Shown one piece after another: positions 1 to 8,395 of a DNA stretch of 64,000 nucleotides. The DNA comes from Paenibacillus doosanensis. GTDB taxonomy: Bacteria > Bacillota > Bacilli > Paenibacillales > NBRC-103111. The DNA lies in assembly GCF_025060755.1 (NCBI RefSeq), contig NZ_JANYUY010000014.1:62001-126000 (forward strand), read 5' to 3'. Both the position numbers and the translations under genes were made by a program. Below the pieces are notes generated by a model. The model saw only the letters and a list, made by a program, of their open reading frames with translations, was not told the origin of the DNA and did no database searches. The number at the start of each line of letters is the position of its first letter. Position 1 is the stretch's first letter.

Positions 1-1360
1 CGAGCGTCACCCCGTGCTTCATCGCATAGCGGCGGGCGAGACCGATCCGGTCGTGCTGCACCTCAGGCGTGCTAACGCCGGCGAGCCGCGCCATTTCGCC
101 GGGATGCGGCGTAAGCACCGTCGGCGACGGACGTCTCGGCCAAGCGGCGAAGTTCTGCGCATCCGCCAGCATATTCAACGCGTCCGCGTCGATAACGAGC
201 GGCGACGCGACGGACTCCCATGCCGCGCGCAGCCAGGCGCTGTCGCCCGGAAAGCGGCCCATGCCGGGGCCGATCAGCATGGCCTGTTTGCCTTCGGCGA
301 GGGAGAGCAGCGCTTGCTCCGCTGCGCCGATCGTTCTCTCGGACGGCCCGGCGTCGCTTCCGTCATGTGAGGCGGCCGGGGCAGTAGTGCCTTCTCCCAG
401 CGAGCCCCATTCTCCCGTACCTCCGTCGGGCACGGCGGCCAACATCAGCTCGGGAATCTGCCCGATGAGCGAATCCAGCAGCCGGTCGGGCACCGCCAGG
501 GTGACCAGGCCGCAGCCGGCGCGCAGCGCGGATTTGGCGCTGAGCAGGGCCGCGCCGCTCATACGGCGCGAGCCTGCGGCGATCAGCGCATGCCCGTAGG
601 TCCCTTTATGCGTATTCTGCCGGCGCGGCATGGCGGGATCGACGCCAAGGATACGCCGCAATACGCTCTCGTTCAGCACGTACGTTTGCACGCCGAGCTC
701 GTCGGCGAGCTTCGCGGGAATGCCGATGGGCGCGCAAACGACTTGGCCCGCGTAATCCGCGCCGGGGTACTGCATCAGCCCGCGCTTGAGAAACGCGAGA
801 GCGACGGTTAGCTTGGCCCGGATGCACGGCTCATGGACGGCGCCGGTGTCGGCGTCAAGCCCGCTCGGCAGATCGACGGCGACGATCGGCAGACCGGAGG
901 CGTTAGCCTCCCGGATGAGCGCCGCGTACGGCCCGCGCGGAGCGCCCGCCGCGCCTACGCCGAGCAGCGCGTCGACGATGCCGTCATACGCCCGCCAGTC
1001 GAGCGGTTCCGCGCCGTATACCCGAGCGGGTATCCCCAGGCGCTCGATAATGCGGCGCTGCGCGACGGCATCCGCCGAAGCCATCCGTTCGGGCGCTTCG
1101 GCGTAAACCACCTCCGCCTCGAAGCCGGCTTCGAGCAGATGGCGGGCGATCACCAGACCGTCGCCGCCGTTATTGCCTTTTCCGGCCAAGATGACCCAGC
1201 GGGCGGGGCCGTCTGCGGAGACCGTCCGGCTAAACAGCGTTTCAATGCGACGCGCAACCTCCCGTCCCGCATTTTCCATCAGCACATTGGCCGGAATACC
1301 GATAGTCTCTATCGTGTACCGGTCCAGATTCCGCATCTCATCGGAGTTTACGACATACAT
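1..1360 (-). CDS. nnr: Bifunctional NAD(P)H-hydrate epimerase / ADP-dependent dehydratase (partial, C-terminus beyond window)
   Basis: The reading frame stays open from ATG at 1360 to the left edge. The start follows an AAGGAG site at 1371-1376 (about 10 nt spacing). The N-terminal part is a YjeF_N epimerase domain: it opens MYVVNSDEMRNLD and carries the motif AGKGNNGGDGLVIARHL near residues 60-75. The C-terminal part is an ADP-dependent NAD(P)HX dehydratase domain with HKGTYGHALI, MLIGPGMG, DADALNMLA and LTPHPGEM, which are typical of NnrD. Family knowledge: the fused enzyme repairs hydrated NADH and NADPH, epimerising the R and S forms and then dehydrating the S form with ADP. The last part of the dehydratase domain is outside the window. 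No partner genes are visible. Confidence 0.93.
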   Translation of the reverse strand, partial: MYVVNSDEMRNLDRYTIETIGIPANVLMENAGREVARRIETLFSRTVSADGPARWVILAGKGNNGGDGLVIARHLLEAGFEAEVVYAEAPERMASADAVAQRRIIERLGIPARVYGAEPLDWRAYDGIVDALLGVGAAGAPRGPYAALIREANASGLPIVAVDLPSGLDADTGAVHEPCIRAKLTVALAFLKRGLMQYPGADYAGQVVCAPIGIPAKLADELGVQTYVLNESVLRRILGVDPAMPRRQNTHKGTYGHALIAAGSRRMSGAALLSAKSALRAGCGLVTLAVPDRLLDSLIGQIPELMLAAVPDGGTGEWGSLGEGTTAPAASHDGSDAGPSERTIGAAEQALLSLAEGKQAMLIGPGMGRFPGDSAWLRAAWESVASPLVIDADALNMLADAQNFAAWPRRPSPTVLTPHPGEMARLAGVSTPEVQHDRIGLARRYAMKHGVTL

Positions 1361-1416
1361 TGCTGTTCATCTCCTTGCAGGTGATAGGTTTATTTTAGGG
1401 ACGGCTTGCCCGCGGG

Positions 1417-2211
1417 TTAGAAAAATTCATAAAGCCCGTTTTCAAAATATCGATATTCCCGCTCGCTTATGATCTTTCTTCCGTACCCTTCGAAGAAAGC
1501 TTCTCTCTCCGCATCCGTTTCCATAGCGCCGGGCTTCGGACGAACGGCCAAAGATACGTCATATCTCGGGTCGCCGAACGCCCCGCCGCTCCAGTCAATA
1601 ATCCCCGTTATGCTTCCGTCATGAACCAGCGCGTTATCGAGGGTGAAATCGCCGTGAATTAGCGTGTTTTCGATGGGCGCAGGCTTGCTTCTCTTCAATA
1701 ATTCCAGCAGCTCCGCCGTTCCGTCGGTAGCGTAACGGGCAAGGTTGAACTCCGCCTTGCGCAGCATGTCGTCCAGCCAATCGGCATCGCCCACGAGTGC
1801 TTCGGGGCAGAGAGCCGCATGAATTTGCGCCAAACTTGCGCCGAAACGGAAGATCAACTCCTGCTTCTTGTCCGCACTGTTCTCCTTGGTCAATGCCTCT
1901 CTTAACGTTTCGCCTTCAAAACATTGCAGCAAAGCCCACGACTGGTTCTCCTCTTTTTGTTCGACGAACCGGTATACGCGGGGAACGGGCAGCGCGGCAC
2001 CGCTGTGCAAACAGGACAGGACGCCGACTTCCCTGGATAACCAGGCGCAGTATTGCTCGCCTTTGGCTCTTTTGAGCACGAAGCGGCCGTGCGCGCATTC
2101 GATGATGCCTACATCTGACGTATGACCCTGGCGCGGAAAACGAATGCTTTTCACCGTTCCTGAATGCTCGATGATTTCCCGGGGAATTTCGCGTAAAAGG
2201 ATGGGGGGCAA
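1417..2211 (-). CDS. Aminoglycoside phosphotransferase-family kinase
   Basis: This protein of about 264 residues has the APH/choline-kinase fold signature: HGDFTLDNAL (Brenner-type catalytic loop) followed by GIIDWSGGAFGDPRYDVS, the DxD-like metal site. The N-terminal lobe has FVLKRAKGEQYCAWLSREVGVLSCL, with the ATP-binding Lys and the conserved Glu. The substrate cannot be told from the sequence; similar proteins include antibiotic kinases and small-metabolite kinases. A GTG at 2220 lies inside the Shine-Dalgarno sequence GAGGTGA (2217-2223), so TTG at 2211 with 5-nt spacing is preferred. The gene is monocistronic, tail-to-head with nnr. Confidence 0.82.
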   Translation of the reverse strand: MPPILLREIPREIIEHSGTVKSIRFPRQGHTSDVGIIECAHGRFVLKRAKGEQYCAWLSREVGVLSCLHSGAALPVPRVYRFVEQKEENQSWALLQCFEGETLREALTKENSADKKQELIFRFGASLAQIHAALCPEALVGDADWLDDMLRKAEFNLARYATDGTAELLELLKRSKPAPIENTLIHGDFTLDNALVHDGSITGIIDWSGGAFGDPRYDVSLAVRPKPGAMETDAEREAFFEGYGRKIISEREYRYFENGLYEFF

Positions 2212-2369
2212 GGCGATCACCTCGGCGTTTTTTTCCTAATTTTAGCATGTTTGCCGCTTTTATTGAACCAAGCTTTTGGCGCCGGTATTGGAAGCGTAGA
2301 GCGGGCCGCTATGCTTCACCGTATCTCGGAATAAAGCAGTGATAAGGCAGATGGAGCAAGCGAGAACAG

Positions 2370-2458
2370 TCTGGAGAAGTAGCGTTCGTCTTTGAAATTG
2401 GATTCTCTCTATAAAAAAGCGAAAAAACAATCCAAAGCATCCGATTTCTCAATAGCAA
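2370..2458 (+). repeat. Dispersed noncoding repeat, copy 1 (89 bp)
   Basis: The block from TCTGGAGAAGTAGCGTTC to AATAGCAA can be aligned over its full 89 bp with 7757-7845. Shared anchors are TCTGGA, TAGCGTTC, GGATT(C/T)TCT, GAAAAAA and (A/G)CAA at the end. Its first 25 bp are repeated in inverted orientation at 2953-2980. No protein-coding sense is apparent. Confidence 0.6.
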
Positions 2459-2812
2459 TTGGAAGATGCCCTTGCTTGCGCAGCGGGCGTTTTTAACTTC
2501 GCTTTCAAACACTGCTCCTCCGAGCATCGTTCTCAGGAGCGGGTAAACGCTCGAACGGCCTGGAAGGGAGATGCAGAAGGTGTAGCCTCCGGAACCGAGC
2601 ATCGAATCGTTTCTAAGTCTAACGGACACCGGGGAGCTTATGTCGGCACAAACAGACGTTTTTTAAACGTAGCGGACGTCATGGCGCTTACTTAGCTGCG
2701 AATGGCTTTCAACGGAGGCTTTGTCAACAAATAGCTGCATCTGTGTCCGTTAGAAATCCCAGAAGGCCGATAGGGTTTATATAACGGCCACTGTGTCCGT
2801 TGCGAATATGCT

Positions 2813-2853
2813 GCGTTAGCGCTCGCTTTTGCAGTGGATTTTCCGTGCTATAG
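2813..2853 (+). repeat. Direct repeat unit B, copy 1 (41 bp)
   Basis: This unit matches 3017-3057 at roughly three quarters of positions with no gap. It opens GCGTTAGCGCT and shares CAGYGGATTTTCC in the middle. The sequence GCCGATAG precedes both copies. Confidence 0.6.
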
Positions 2854-2952
2854 AAGGGGCGCCTACTGTGCGCATGCGAAAGCATCTTTCGATCGCTGCC
2901 CGCCCCGAATTTCTTGAATAATTGGCCCTTGAATGGGTTTGTGAATCGGTAG

Positions 2953-2980
2953 CAAAGACGAACGCTGGCACTTCTCCAGA
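2953..2980 (-). repeat. Inverted partial copy of the 89-bp repeat
   Basis: The reverse complement reads TCTGGAGAAGTGCCAGCGTT followed by CGTCTTTG. This matches the start of the copy at 2370-2394 except for a 3-nt insertion. Confidence 0.6.
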
Positions 2981-3016
2981 TTCAAATGGCCGGAGAGCCG
3001 ATAGAGAGTTGGAACA

Positions 3017-3057
3017 GCGTTAGCGCTTGCCTTTACAGCGGATTTTCCCCGCTTGAG
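3017..3057 (+). repeat. Direct repeat unit B, copy 2 (41 bp)
   Basis: This is the ungapped partner of 2813-2853. Differences are mostly C/T and G/A transitions. Confidence 0.6.
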
Positions 3058-3295
3058 GGGGGTTCAACATGAAAGAACCCGGCTGCAACAGCGAGTGAAG
3101 CCTCTATCGACCGCAGGCCACGAATCAATCACCGAATGGATCTACAAAAGTCAATCCGCCGGACAGACTCATATAAGCCCGCCGATAAAGTGAGCGACGA
3201 TTTCGTTATCGTAATACTTTCACCCTGTTCGCGAAGCCGGATTCGCGCGATGATAAGGCTATCTATTACAAGCACCGGCCAAGGAGAGGTGAACG

Positions 3296-4561
3296 ATGGC
3301 TATAGTTCAATTGAAATCGACGAACCCCGAATTTTCTTTTATCATCAAAAAAAATCCGCAGTCGGGCATGCAGCTCCGCTCCGTACGCAAAGGGCTGGCC
3401 TACGGCTGGTATACGGACCCGTCCGCGTACAACGTCTATTTCAAGGATGCGGATAACGACATTTCCTATAAGCAGGATGCAGGCGAGCAATTCGAATATT
3501 TGAATGTGTCTCGCTACAACACGCCGCTTTTTCCGCTCAATGCGATCGGGGATTTTTTCTCCGCTCCGCTGAAAACCCAAGATCCGCGGGATACGGAAGG
3601 GTATGAGCATACGTTTTGGATCAATATGATTCATATTCCGTTAGCCCGCTATGTCGGCTTCTTCGACAAGCATTTTCCCGAACTGACTTTCGAGCTTCGG
3701 CATCATGCCCATCACAGCTATTCGCTTGCCGTCACAACCCGGCACAGCCTCTACCGGCTGCTTCACGCCGTCAGCGCATTATGTTTGTTTCTGGCGATGT
3801 TCGGCGAGGAGCAGCTCGATATTACGGAAGATATTCTGGACAAATACGTCCGCAGCATCCAGGTGATCGACGCTCCGTTCTATATCCGCAGTTTGTTCGC
3901 GCGCCATTTCCTGTCTTCGAAAGACCGCTTCAAGAAATATAGGGCGATGCTTGAGGACACCGGCCGCTACGCCATTCAACTTGATTTCGGCGGGACGGCG
4001 CATCAGCGGAGGCGTCATATCGGCAGCAGGCTTGCGTTCGACAAGTCGATTCTGGACATCGGCTGCGGGGAAGGCTTCTATGCCTCCGCATTCGCGGGCA
4101 AAACGAACGGCAGCTACTATGCCGTAGACATTAACGAAGAGGCGGTTGCCGCCGTCAACCGTAAAGCGCAGGCCAAGGAGCTCGACAATATCGTCACCTT
4201 CGGCTCGATAGAGCAGTTTCTCGAAACCTACAACGGCGAAGAGGTCGATATCATTGTGACCGAAGTCGTGGAGCATATGAGCGAGGAGGAAGCGGCCGCA
4301 TTGATCCGCCTGATCGGCGAGCGCATCCGGTTCGGACAATGCATCATTACGACGCCGAACGCGGAATTCAACCGCTACTATGAATTGTCCGGGTTCCGCC
4401 ATGAAGATCATAAGTGGGAGATGAGCCGGGAGCAGTTCAGCCGGTGGCTGTCGGAAGCCGCCGCGGGGCTCGATCTTGAATGCGAATGGATGGCGATAGG
4501 CGATCGGGTGAACGATGTGCCGACGACGCAGGGCGCGATTTTGAAGAAAAAGGAGGGGTAA
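3296..4561 (+). CDS. hen1: 3'-terminal RNA ribose 2'-O-methyltransferase Hen1
   Basis: Role (family knowledge): bacterial Hen1 uses S-adenosylmethionine to methylate the 2'-OH of the 3' end of a broken RNA, so that the junction sealed by Pnkp resists renewed cleavage. Residues 1-235 or so match the bacterial Hen1 N-terminal half, which in studied cases activates the Pnkp ligase. The C-terminal half is the methyltransferase: the SAM motif LDIGCGEG is at residues 253-260. The Mn-binding motif EVVEH is at 323-327, and RHEDHKW at 368-374 supplies the further conserved His. The ATG at 3296 follows AAGGAGAGGTGA. pnkp starts only 4 nt after the stop codon, which indicates an operon. At 421 residues it is slightly shorter than the roughly 460-residue characterised homologue. 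Confidence 0.93.
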   Translation: MAIVQLKSTNPEFSFIIKKNPQSGMQLRSVRKGLAYGWYTDPSAYNVYFKDADNDISYKQDAGEQFEYLNVSRYNTPLFPLNAIGDFFSAPLKTQDPRDTEGYEHTFWINMIHIPLARYVGFFDKHFPELTFELRHHAHHSYSLAVTTRHSLYRLLHAVSALCLFLAMFGEEQLDITEDILDKYVRSIQVIDAPFYIRSLFARHFLSSKDRFKKYRAMLEDTGRYAIQLDFGGTAHQRRRHIGSRLAFDKSILDIGCGEGFYASAFAGKTNGSYYAVDINEEAVAAVNRKAQAKELDNIVTFGSIEQFLETYNGEEVDIIVTEVVEHMSEEEAAALIRLIGERIRFGQCIITTPNAEFNRYYELSGFRHEDHKWEMSREQFSRWLSEAAAGLDLECEWMAIGDRVNDVPTTQGAILKKKEG

Positions 4562-4565
4562 GCTT

Positions 4566-7154
4566 ATGGAGATGCGTACCCGTGTGCATACGATATTTAT
4601 GTTGATCGGTTCTACGGAATGCGGCAAGACGACCTTCGCCAACGAAGTGCTGATGCCCGGGCTGAAGCGGGCTGCGGGAGAGACGCCGGGCAGAAGGCTG
4701 AACGTGCAGTATTTATCGTCCGACGATATTCGACAGGAGCTGCTCGGCTATGACTACGATAAGTACGATCAGGTGATGTTGGAGGCGAGCGAGCAGGCTT
4801 TCCGGCTGCTATTCGAAAAGCTGAAGCTGGTGACTTCCTTTCCGGTATCGGCCGAATTCGTTGTTATCGATACGACCGGTTTGTCCGAGGATTTCCGGGC
4901 TCAGGTGCGGGCCGTCGCGCGGGATCGGCAGTACCGCCTGGAGGCGGTCGTGTTCGACTATCGGCAAAGATCCGATTATTACGCTTCGGAACGGTCGAAA
5001 AAGCTGATCTCCCAGCATATTGCAAGGCTGAAGCGGGAAGTGCTGGGAGCGCTGGCGCGCGAAGGCTACGATCAGGTGCATAAAATCCGCTGCAAAGATT
5101 TTTACTCGCCGGAAGAGAAGACGCCGAATGCCGCATATACGGTCGTTATCGACAATTGGGACGATTACGCGGCGACGATGCTCCCTCCGGATCAGAAATA
5201 TATCGTCGTCGGCGACGTTCACGAATGCCTGAGCGATTTGAAGGGTCTTTTGCAAAGCTGCGGCTACAAGCTGGAGGACGGGCGGCTTGCGGCGACGGAC
5301 AAAACGGCCGGCACCAAGATCATTTTGGCGGGAGACTGGATTGACAAGGGCGGCCATACGCGGGAAACGGTGGAATTTTTGTATGATAACCGCGAGCATT
5401 TTTTGTTTGTTAAAGGCAATCACGAGCATTTCGTCGATAAGTATACGAGGGGCGATATTCAGGGAGCCGATCCCGAATTGCTGGATTCCTATTTCGGCTC
5501 GACTCGGGTGCTGCTGCAGGATGAGGAGCTGCTGGGCAAATTCCGCTCGCTGGTCGCGCTGTCCCGGCCGTTTTATTGGCGGAGCGGGGGGCAGGGCCCG
5601 TCATTTTACGTCACTCATGCGCCCTGCCGCAGCAAGTACATCGGCAAGCTGGACGCCGACTCCTTGCGCCATCAGCGAAACCTGCGCATCGACCGCGAAG
5701 CGCCGCTGGAGGAGCAGCTCGCTTTTCTCAAGGAAGAGGCGGTGGTCAACCATCCGTATCATTTATTCGGCCATATCGCGGCCAAGCGGCCGGCACGCAT
5801 TCTGAACAAGCTTCATATCGATACCGGCGCTGTGCACGGCAATATGCTGACGTCGGTCAGTATGGCGCATCGGCCGTTCTATAAATCTCATCCGTCCGGG
5901 CAGACCGTGCTGGACGAACCGCTACAGGAGCTTTTCCCGGCAACGAGGTCCGTTTCGCTTCAAGACTTGGAGGAGGAGGATCTGCGGCGGCTGCGCTACT
6001 GCTCCCGCAACAAAATCAATTTTATATCCGGCACGATGTCGCCTGCGGATAAGGACGAGGCGGCGCAGGAGCTGGAGTCGCTGAAGCGCGGCTTAAGCTA
6101 TTTTGCCGGACGCGGCGTTCGCGAGGTCGTGCTGCAGCCCAAATATATGGGCTCCCGCTGCAATATTTATTTGCATCGAGACGCGGAGCAATGCTTCGCC
6201 GTCAGCCGCAACGGGTACAAGATCGCACGGCTCGATCTGTCCGCCGTCTTCGGGAAGCTGCTGGGCAAATTCGGCGCTTATATAGAACGGAACCGGATCG
6301 CGATGCTCCTTCTGGACGGAGAGCTGATGCCCTGGAAAGCGCTCGGCGACGGGTTGATTCAGAAGCAATTTATGCCTATCGGCAAAGCGCTGGAGAGCGA
6401 ATTCGCCTTTCTCCGGCAGAACGGATTCGAGGCGGCTTGGGAGGAGCTGCTCGCCCAATACGATGCAAGCGGCTTTGAGCAGGATCAATTCCATCTGTCC
6501 AAAAAAGCGCTGAACGACAAATACGGGAACGCGGCGTATCATAATTACAAATACGTCCGCGAAGCTGCCGCCGCGCACGTCCCGCTGCAGGAGCATATCG
6601 ACGCTTATCAGGTGTACAAAAAGCAGCTGGAGCTGTATGCCGGGGACGGCGAGCCGGAATTCAAGCCGTTTGCGCTGCTGAAGACGGTGTACGAGAACGG
6701 GGAGGAGCGCCTGCCTGAAGGATCGACGTCGGAGCTGTACCGCTTCGTATCGGATGACGATTATCTGCTGCTGGATCTGGCCGATCCCGAATGCTTCGCC
6801 CGAGCCGAGGCGTACTTTGCCCGTCTGACCGTCGCCAATCATATGGAGGGCGTCGTCATCAAGCCGGAACGGCCGGACGATACCGCCGTTCCTTATATGA
6901 AGGTGCGCAACCCGGAGTACTTGTCGATCATTTACGGCTACGATTACCGCTTCGCGCACAAATACAAGAAGCTGATCAAGCAGAAGAACATCGCGCCGAA
7001 GCTGCGTACGTCGCTGAACGAGTACCGGCTGGGGCAGGCGATGCTGGCGATCCCGTTCGACGCGATCGATGCGGACAACGAAGATTACCGGAACGCCGCC
7101 GCGAACTTGCTGTTCGAGACGGCGAAGGAGAAGGAGATAGACCCGCGGCTGTGA
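4566..7154 (+). CDS. pnkp: Polynucleotide kinase-phosphatase-ligase of the Hen1/Pnkp RNA repair system
   Basis: This 862-residue protein has three modules. The 5'-OH polynucleotide kinase carries P-loop GSTECGKT at residues 15-22 (Lys21) and SSDDIRQE near 51-58. The metallophosphoesterase, which heals 2',3'-cyclic phosphate ends, has GDVHE (Asp217, His219), GDWIDKGG (Asp257) and GNHEH (Asn285, His286). The C-terminal adenylyltransferase/ligase has motif I KYMGSR at Lys526, MEGVVIKPE and MKVRNPEYLSIIYGYDY. Lys21 and Lys526 fall at the same numbers as in the characterised clostridial Pnkp. Family knowledge: the ligase needs Hen1 to act efficiently. The start ATG 4566 has GGAGGGG 7 nt upstream. 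All three active sites look intact. Confidence 0.95.
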   Translation: MEMRTRVHTIFMLIGSTECGKTTFANEVLMPGLKRAAGETPGRRLNVQYLSSDDIRQELLGYDYDKYDQVMLEASEQAFRLLFEKLKLVTSFPVSAEFVVIDTTGLSEDFRAQVRAVARDRQYRLEAVVFDYRQRSDYYASERSKKLISQHIARLKREVLGALAREGYDQVHKIRCKDFYSPEEKTPNAAYTVVIDNWDDYAATMLPPDQKYIVVGDVHECLSDLKGLLQSCGYKLEDGRLAATDKTAGTKIILAGDWIDKGGHTRETVEFLYDNREHFLFVKGNHEHFVDKYTRGDIQGADPELLDSYFGSTRVLLQDEELLGKFRSLVALSRPFYWRSGGQGPSFYVTHAPCRSKYIGKLDADSLRHQRNLRIDREAPLEEQLAFLKEEAVVNHPYHLFGHIAAKRPARILNKLHIDTGAVHGNMLTSVSMAHRPFYKSHPSGQTVLDEPLQELFPATRSVSLQDLEEEDLRRLRYCSRNKINFISGTMSPADKDEAAQELESLKRGLSYFAGRGVREVVLQPKYMGSRCNIYLHRDAEQCFAVSRNGYKIARLDLSAVFGKLLGKFGAYIERNRIAMLLLDGELMPWKALGDGLIQKQFMPIGKALESEFAFLRQNGFEAAWEELLAQYDASGFEQDQFHLSKKALNDKYGNAAYHNYKYVREAAAAHVPLQEHIDAYQVYKKQLELYAGDGEPEFKPFALLKTVYENGEERLPEGSTSELYRFVSDDDYLLLDLADPECFARAEAYFARLTVANHMEGVVIKPERPDDTAVPYMKVRNPEYLSIIYGYDYRFAHKYKKLIKQKNIAPKLRTSLNEYRLGQAMLAIPFDAIDADNEDYRNAAANLLFETAKEKEIDPRL

Positions 7155-7224
7155 GGCGGCTCCATCAGAGATACCGCTGTAGAGCGGCTCGTTGTGGATC
7201 GATGAAGGTTTTTCGAACAAGCGC

Positions 7225-7263
7225 AAACAGGCCGGAGCTTGGCAATCAAGCTTCGGCCTGTTT
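7225..7263 (+). terminator. Rho-independent terminator of hen1-pnkp
   Basis: AAACAGGCCGGAGCTTG pairs with CAAGCTTCGGCCTGTTT around a short loop (GCAAT). It lies 70 bp after the pnkp stop. Confidence 0.75.
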
Positions 7264-7356
7264 GTGCTGTTCTCATGGCTGAACGGGGGTGGAGATGGTA
7301 TCGGGCGGATCGCGAGAATCACATTCGCCAATCGGCAAAAAGGAGATGTTGAAGCC

Positions 7357-7704
7357 ATGTCATCGATAGAGCAAAAAAATACGGAAACGGCGGCCGCGCT
7401 AATCGGAGAGCTGATCCGCAAGGGCGTTTTGGAGCGGACGGATCAGTTTTTCTCCGGGCAACTTTGCGAGGCTTTTACAGAGCGCAGCTACGATATCGAA
7501 GAGACGCTGGCGCAAGGCGATAAGGTCGTAGCCCGAGTCGTCATTACAGCGGCGCACAGCGGAATGTTTGCGGGAGCGGCGCCTACGGGCAGGCGGGTGA
7601 AGATCACCCAGTTCCATGAATTTCGGATCGTGAGCGGCAACATAGAGGAACATCGCGGCTGGTTCGATACCGGGACGCTGCTGCCGCAGCTGCAGGCTAA
7701 GTAA
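7357..7704 (+). CDS. SnoaL-like / ester-cyclase fold protein, internally shortened
   Basis: The start ATG 7357 follows AAAAGGAG. The 115-residue product shares the frame MSSIEQKNTETAAALI...TAAHSGMFAGAAPTGRRVKI...EHRGWFDT with the next gene and with small SnoaL-like proteins. Compared with the neighbour it lacks about 18-20 residues in the first helix region, where the paralogue reads DYQEHSYQLRDGL. Missing that stretch probably harms the cone-shaped fold. The catalytic function of such proteins is usually unknown. It may be a decaying duplicate. Confidence 0.6.
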   Translation: MSSIEQKNTETAAALIGELIRKGVLERTDQFFSGQLCEAFTERSYDIEETLAQGDKVVARVVITAAHSGMFAGAAPTGRRVKITQFHEFRIVSGNIEEHRGWFDTGTLLPQLQAK

Positions 7705-7756
7705 AGGCTGTTATCTATAAAGCATGGTGAACAAAGAGCGGAGGGCCCATTTTGAA

Positions 7757-7845
7757 TCTGGAAAGGCGTAGCGTTCTCCTAAGAAAAACGGATTTTCTCC
7801 TTGAAAAAAGGAAACAACTACCCAAAAATCCAATTTCGACAGCAA
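7757..7845 (+). repeat. Dispersed noncoding repeat, copy 2 (89 bp)
   Basis: The block runs from TCTGGAAAGGCGTAGCGTTC to ATTTCGACAGCAA. It corresponds end to end with 2370-2458. It lies between the two SnoaL-like genes. Confidence 0.6.
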
Positions 7846-7909
7846 AAACAACCCGGGCTGCGGCGTCATAGAGCCGATCCGGCGCATCATATCCGAAGGA
7901 GATGAACGT

Positions 7910-8312
7910 ATGATGAAATCGATAGAGCAGCAAAATACGGAAACGGTAGCCGCGTTTATCGAGGCGTTTTGGAATGAGAGCCGTTTTGATTGTATGGATC
8001 GGTATTTGTCGCCGGATTACCAAGAGCATTCGTATCAATTGCGGGACGGCTTGAAGCAGTTTGCGGGCAAAATATTGGAGGCTTTTCCGGACAACGCCGT
8101 AGAGGAAAGCATAGCCCAAGAGGAGCAAGTTCTCGTCAGAATGACGGTGAAAGGCACGCATCAAGGGATGTTTTTTGGAACGGAGCCGACGGGGCGGACG
8201 ATCGATGTCACGCTGTATCGCCAATACCGGGTTACCGGCGGCAAGATCGCCGAGCATCGCGGGCTGGATCGATATGGTGACGATGTGGAGCCAAATCCGC
8301 GGGGCTGTTTAG
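7910..8312 (+). pseudogene. SnoaL-like protein with a late frameshift
   Basis: ATG 7910 follows AAGGAGATGAACGT. The frame reads MMKSIEQQNTETVAAFIEAF...GTHQGMFFGTEPTGRTIDVT...GKIAEHRG, then turns to non-family sequence and stops at 8338. At about 8260-8265 the sequence is CGCGGGCTGG where the paralogue has CGCGGCTGG. Dropping one G restores WIDMVTMWSQIRGAV and a stop at 8310-8312, as expected for the family. This is therefore a single-base insertion, either a real mutation or a sequencing error. The upstream part looks like an intact ester-cyclase-type fold. Confidence 0.72.
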
Positions 8313-8350
8313 CAGTTCCGTTCCACTGCAGAACATAGCTGAGCGCAGCG

Positions 8351-8395
8351 AAGCCGGGCATCGTCCTCTCGAATAAGGGAGGGATGCCCGGCTTT
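8351..8395. terminator. Hairpin terminator between convergent genes
   Basis: AAGCCGGGCATC pairs with GATGCCCGGCTT. T-rich sequence follows on the plus strand and A-rich sequence precedes it, so it may serve both the SnoaL-like gene and the ArsR-type gene. Confidence 0.65.

Larger units (their letters stand above)
2250..3295. other. Gene-free stretch with short repeats
   Basis: No convincing gene is seen in about 1 kb. Open frames here lack ribosome binding sites and family resemblance. The stretch holds several related sequence blocks, listed separately, and a small perfect hairpin at 3230-3247 (CGCGAA/TTCGCG) in front of the hen1 gene. The motif GTGTCCGTT and its complement recur at about 2620-2630, 2752 and 2793. 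Confidence 0.6.

Noticed and set aside
2309-2629. Minus-strand open frame of 106 codons in the gene-free region
   Set aside because: It runs through the repeat blocks, lacks a ribosome binding site, and shows no protein-like motif.
6093-7421. Long antisense open frame (about 440 codons) over the pnkp ligase part
   Set aside because: It lies opposite a gene with intact catalytic motifs, has no ribosome binding site or family resemblance, and has the Arg-rich composition typical of shadow frames in GC-rich genes.
7910-8338. Normal C-terminus GLDRYGDDVEPNPRGCLAVP for the second SnoaL-like protein
   Set aside because: The alternate frame after one G restores the family-like ending seen in the paralogue, so the long frame is the frameshift product.
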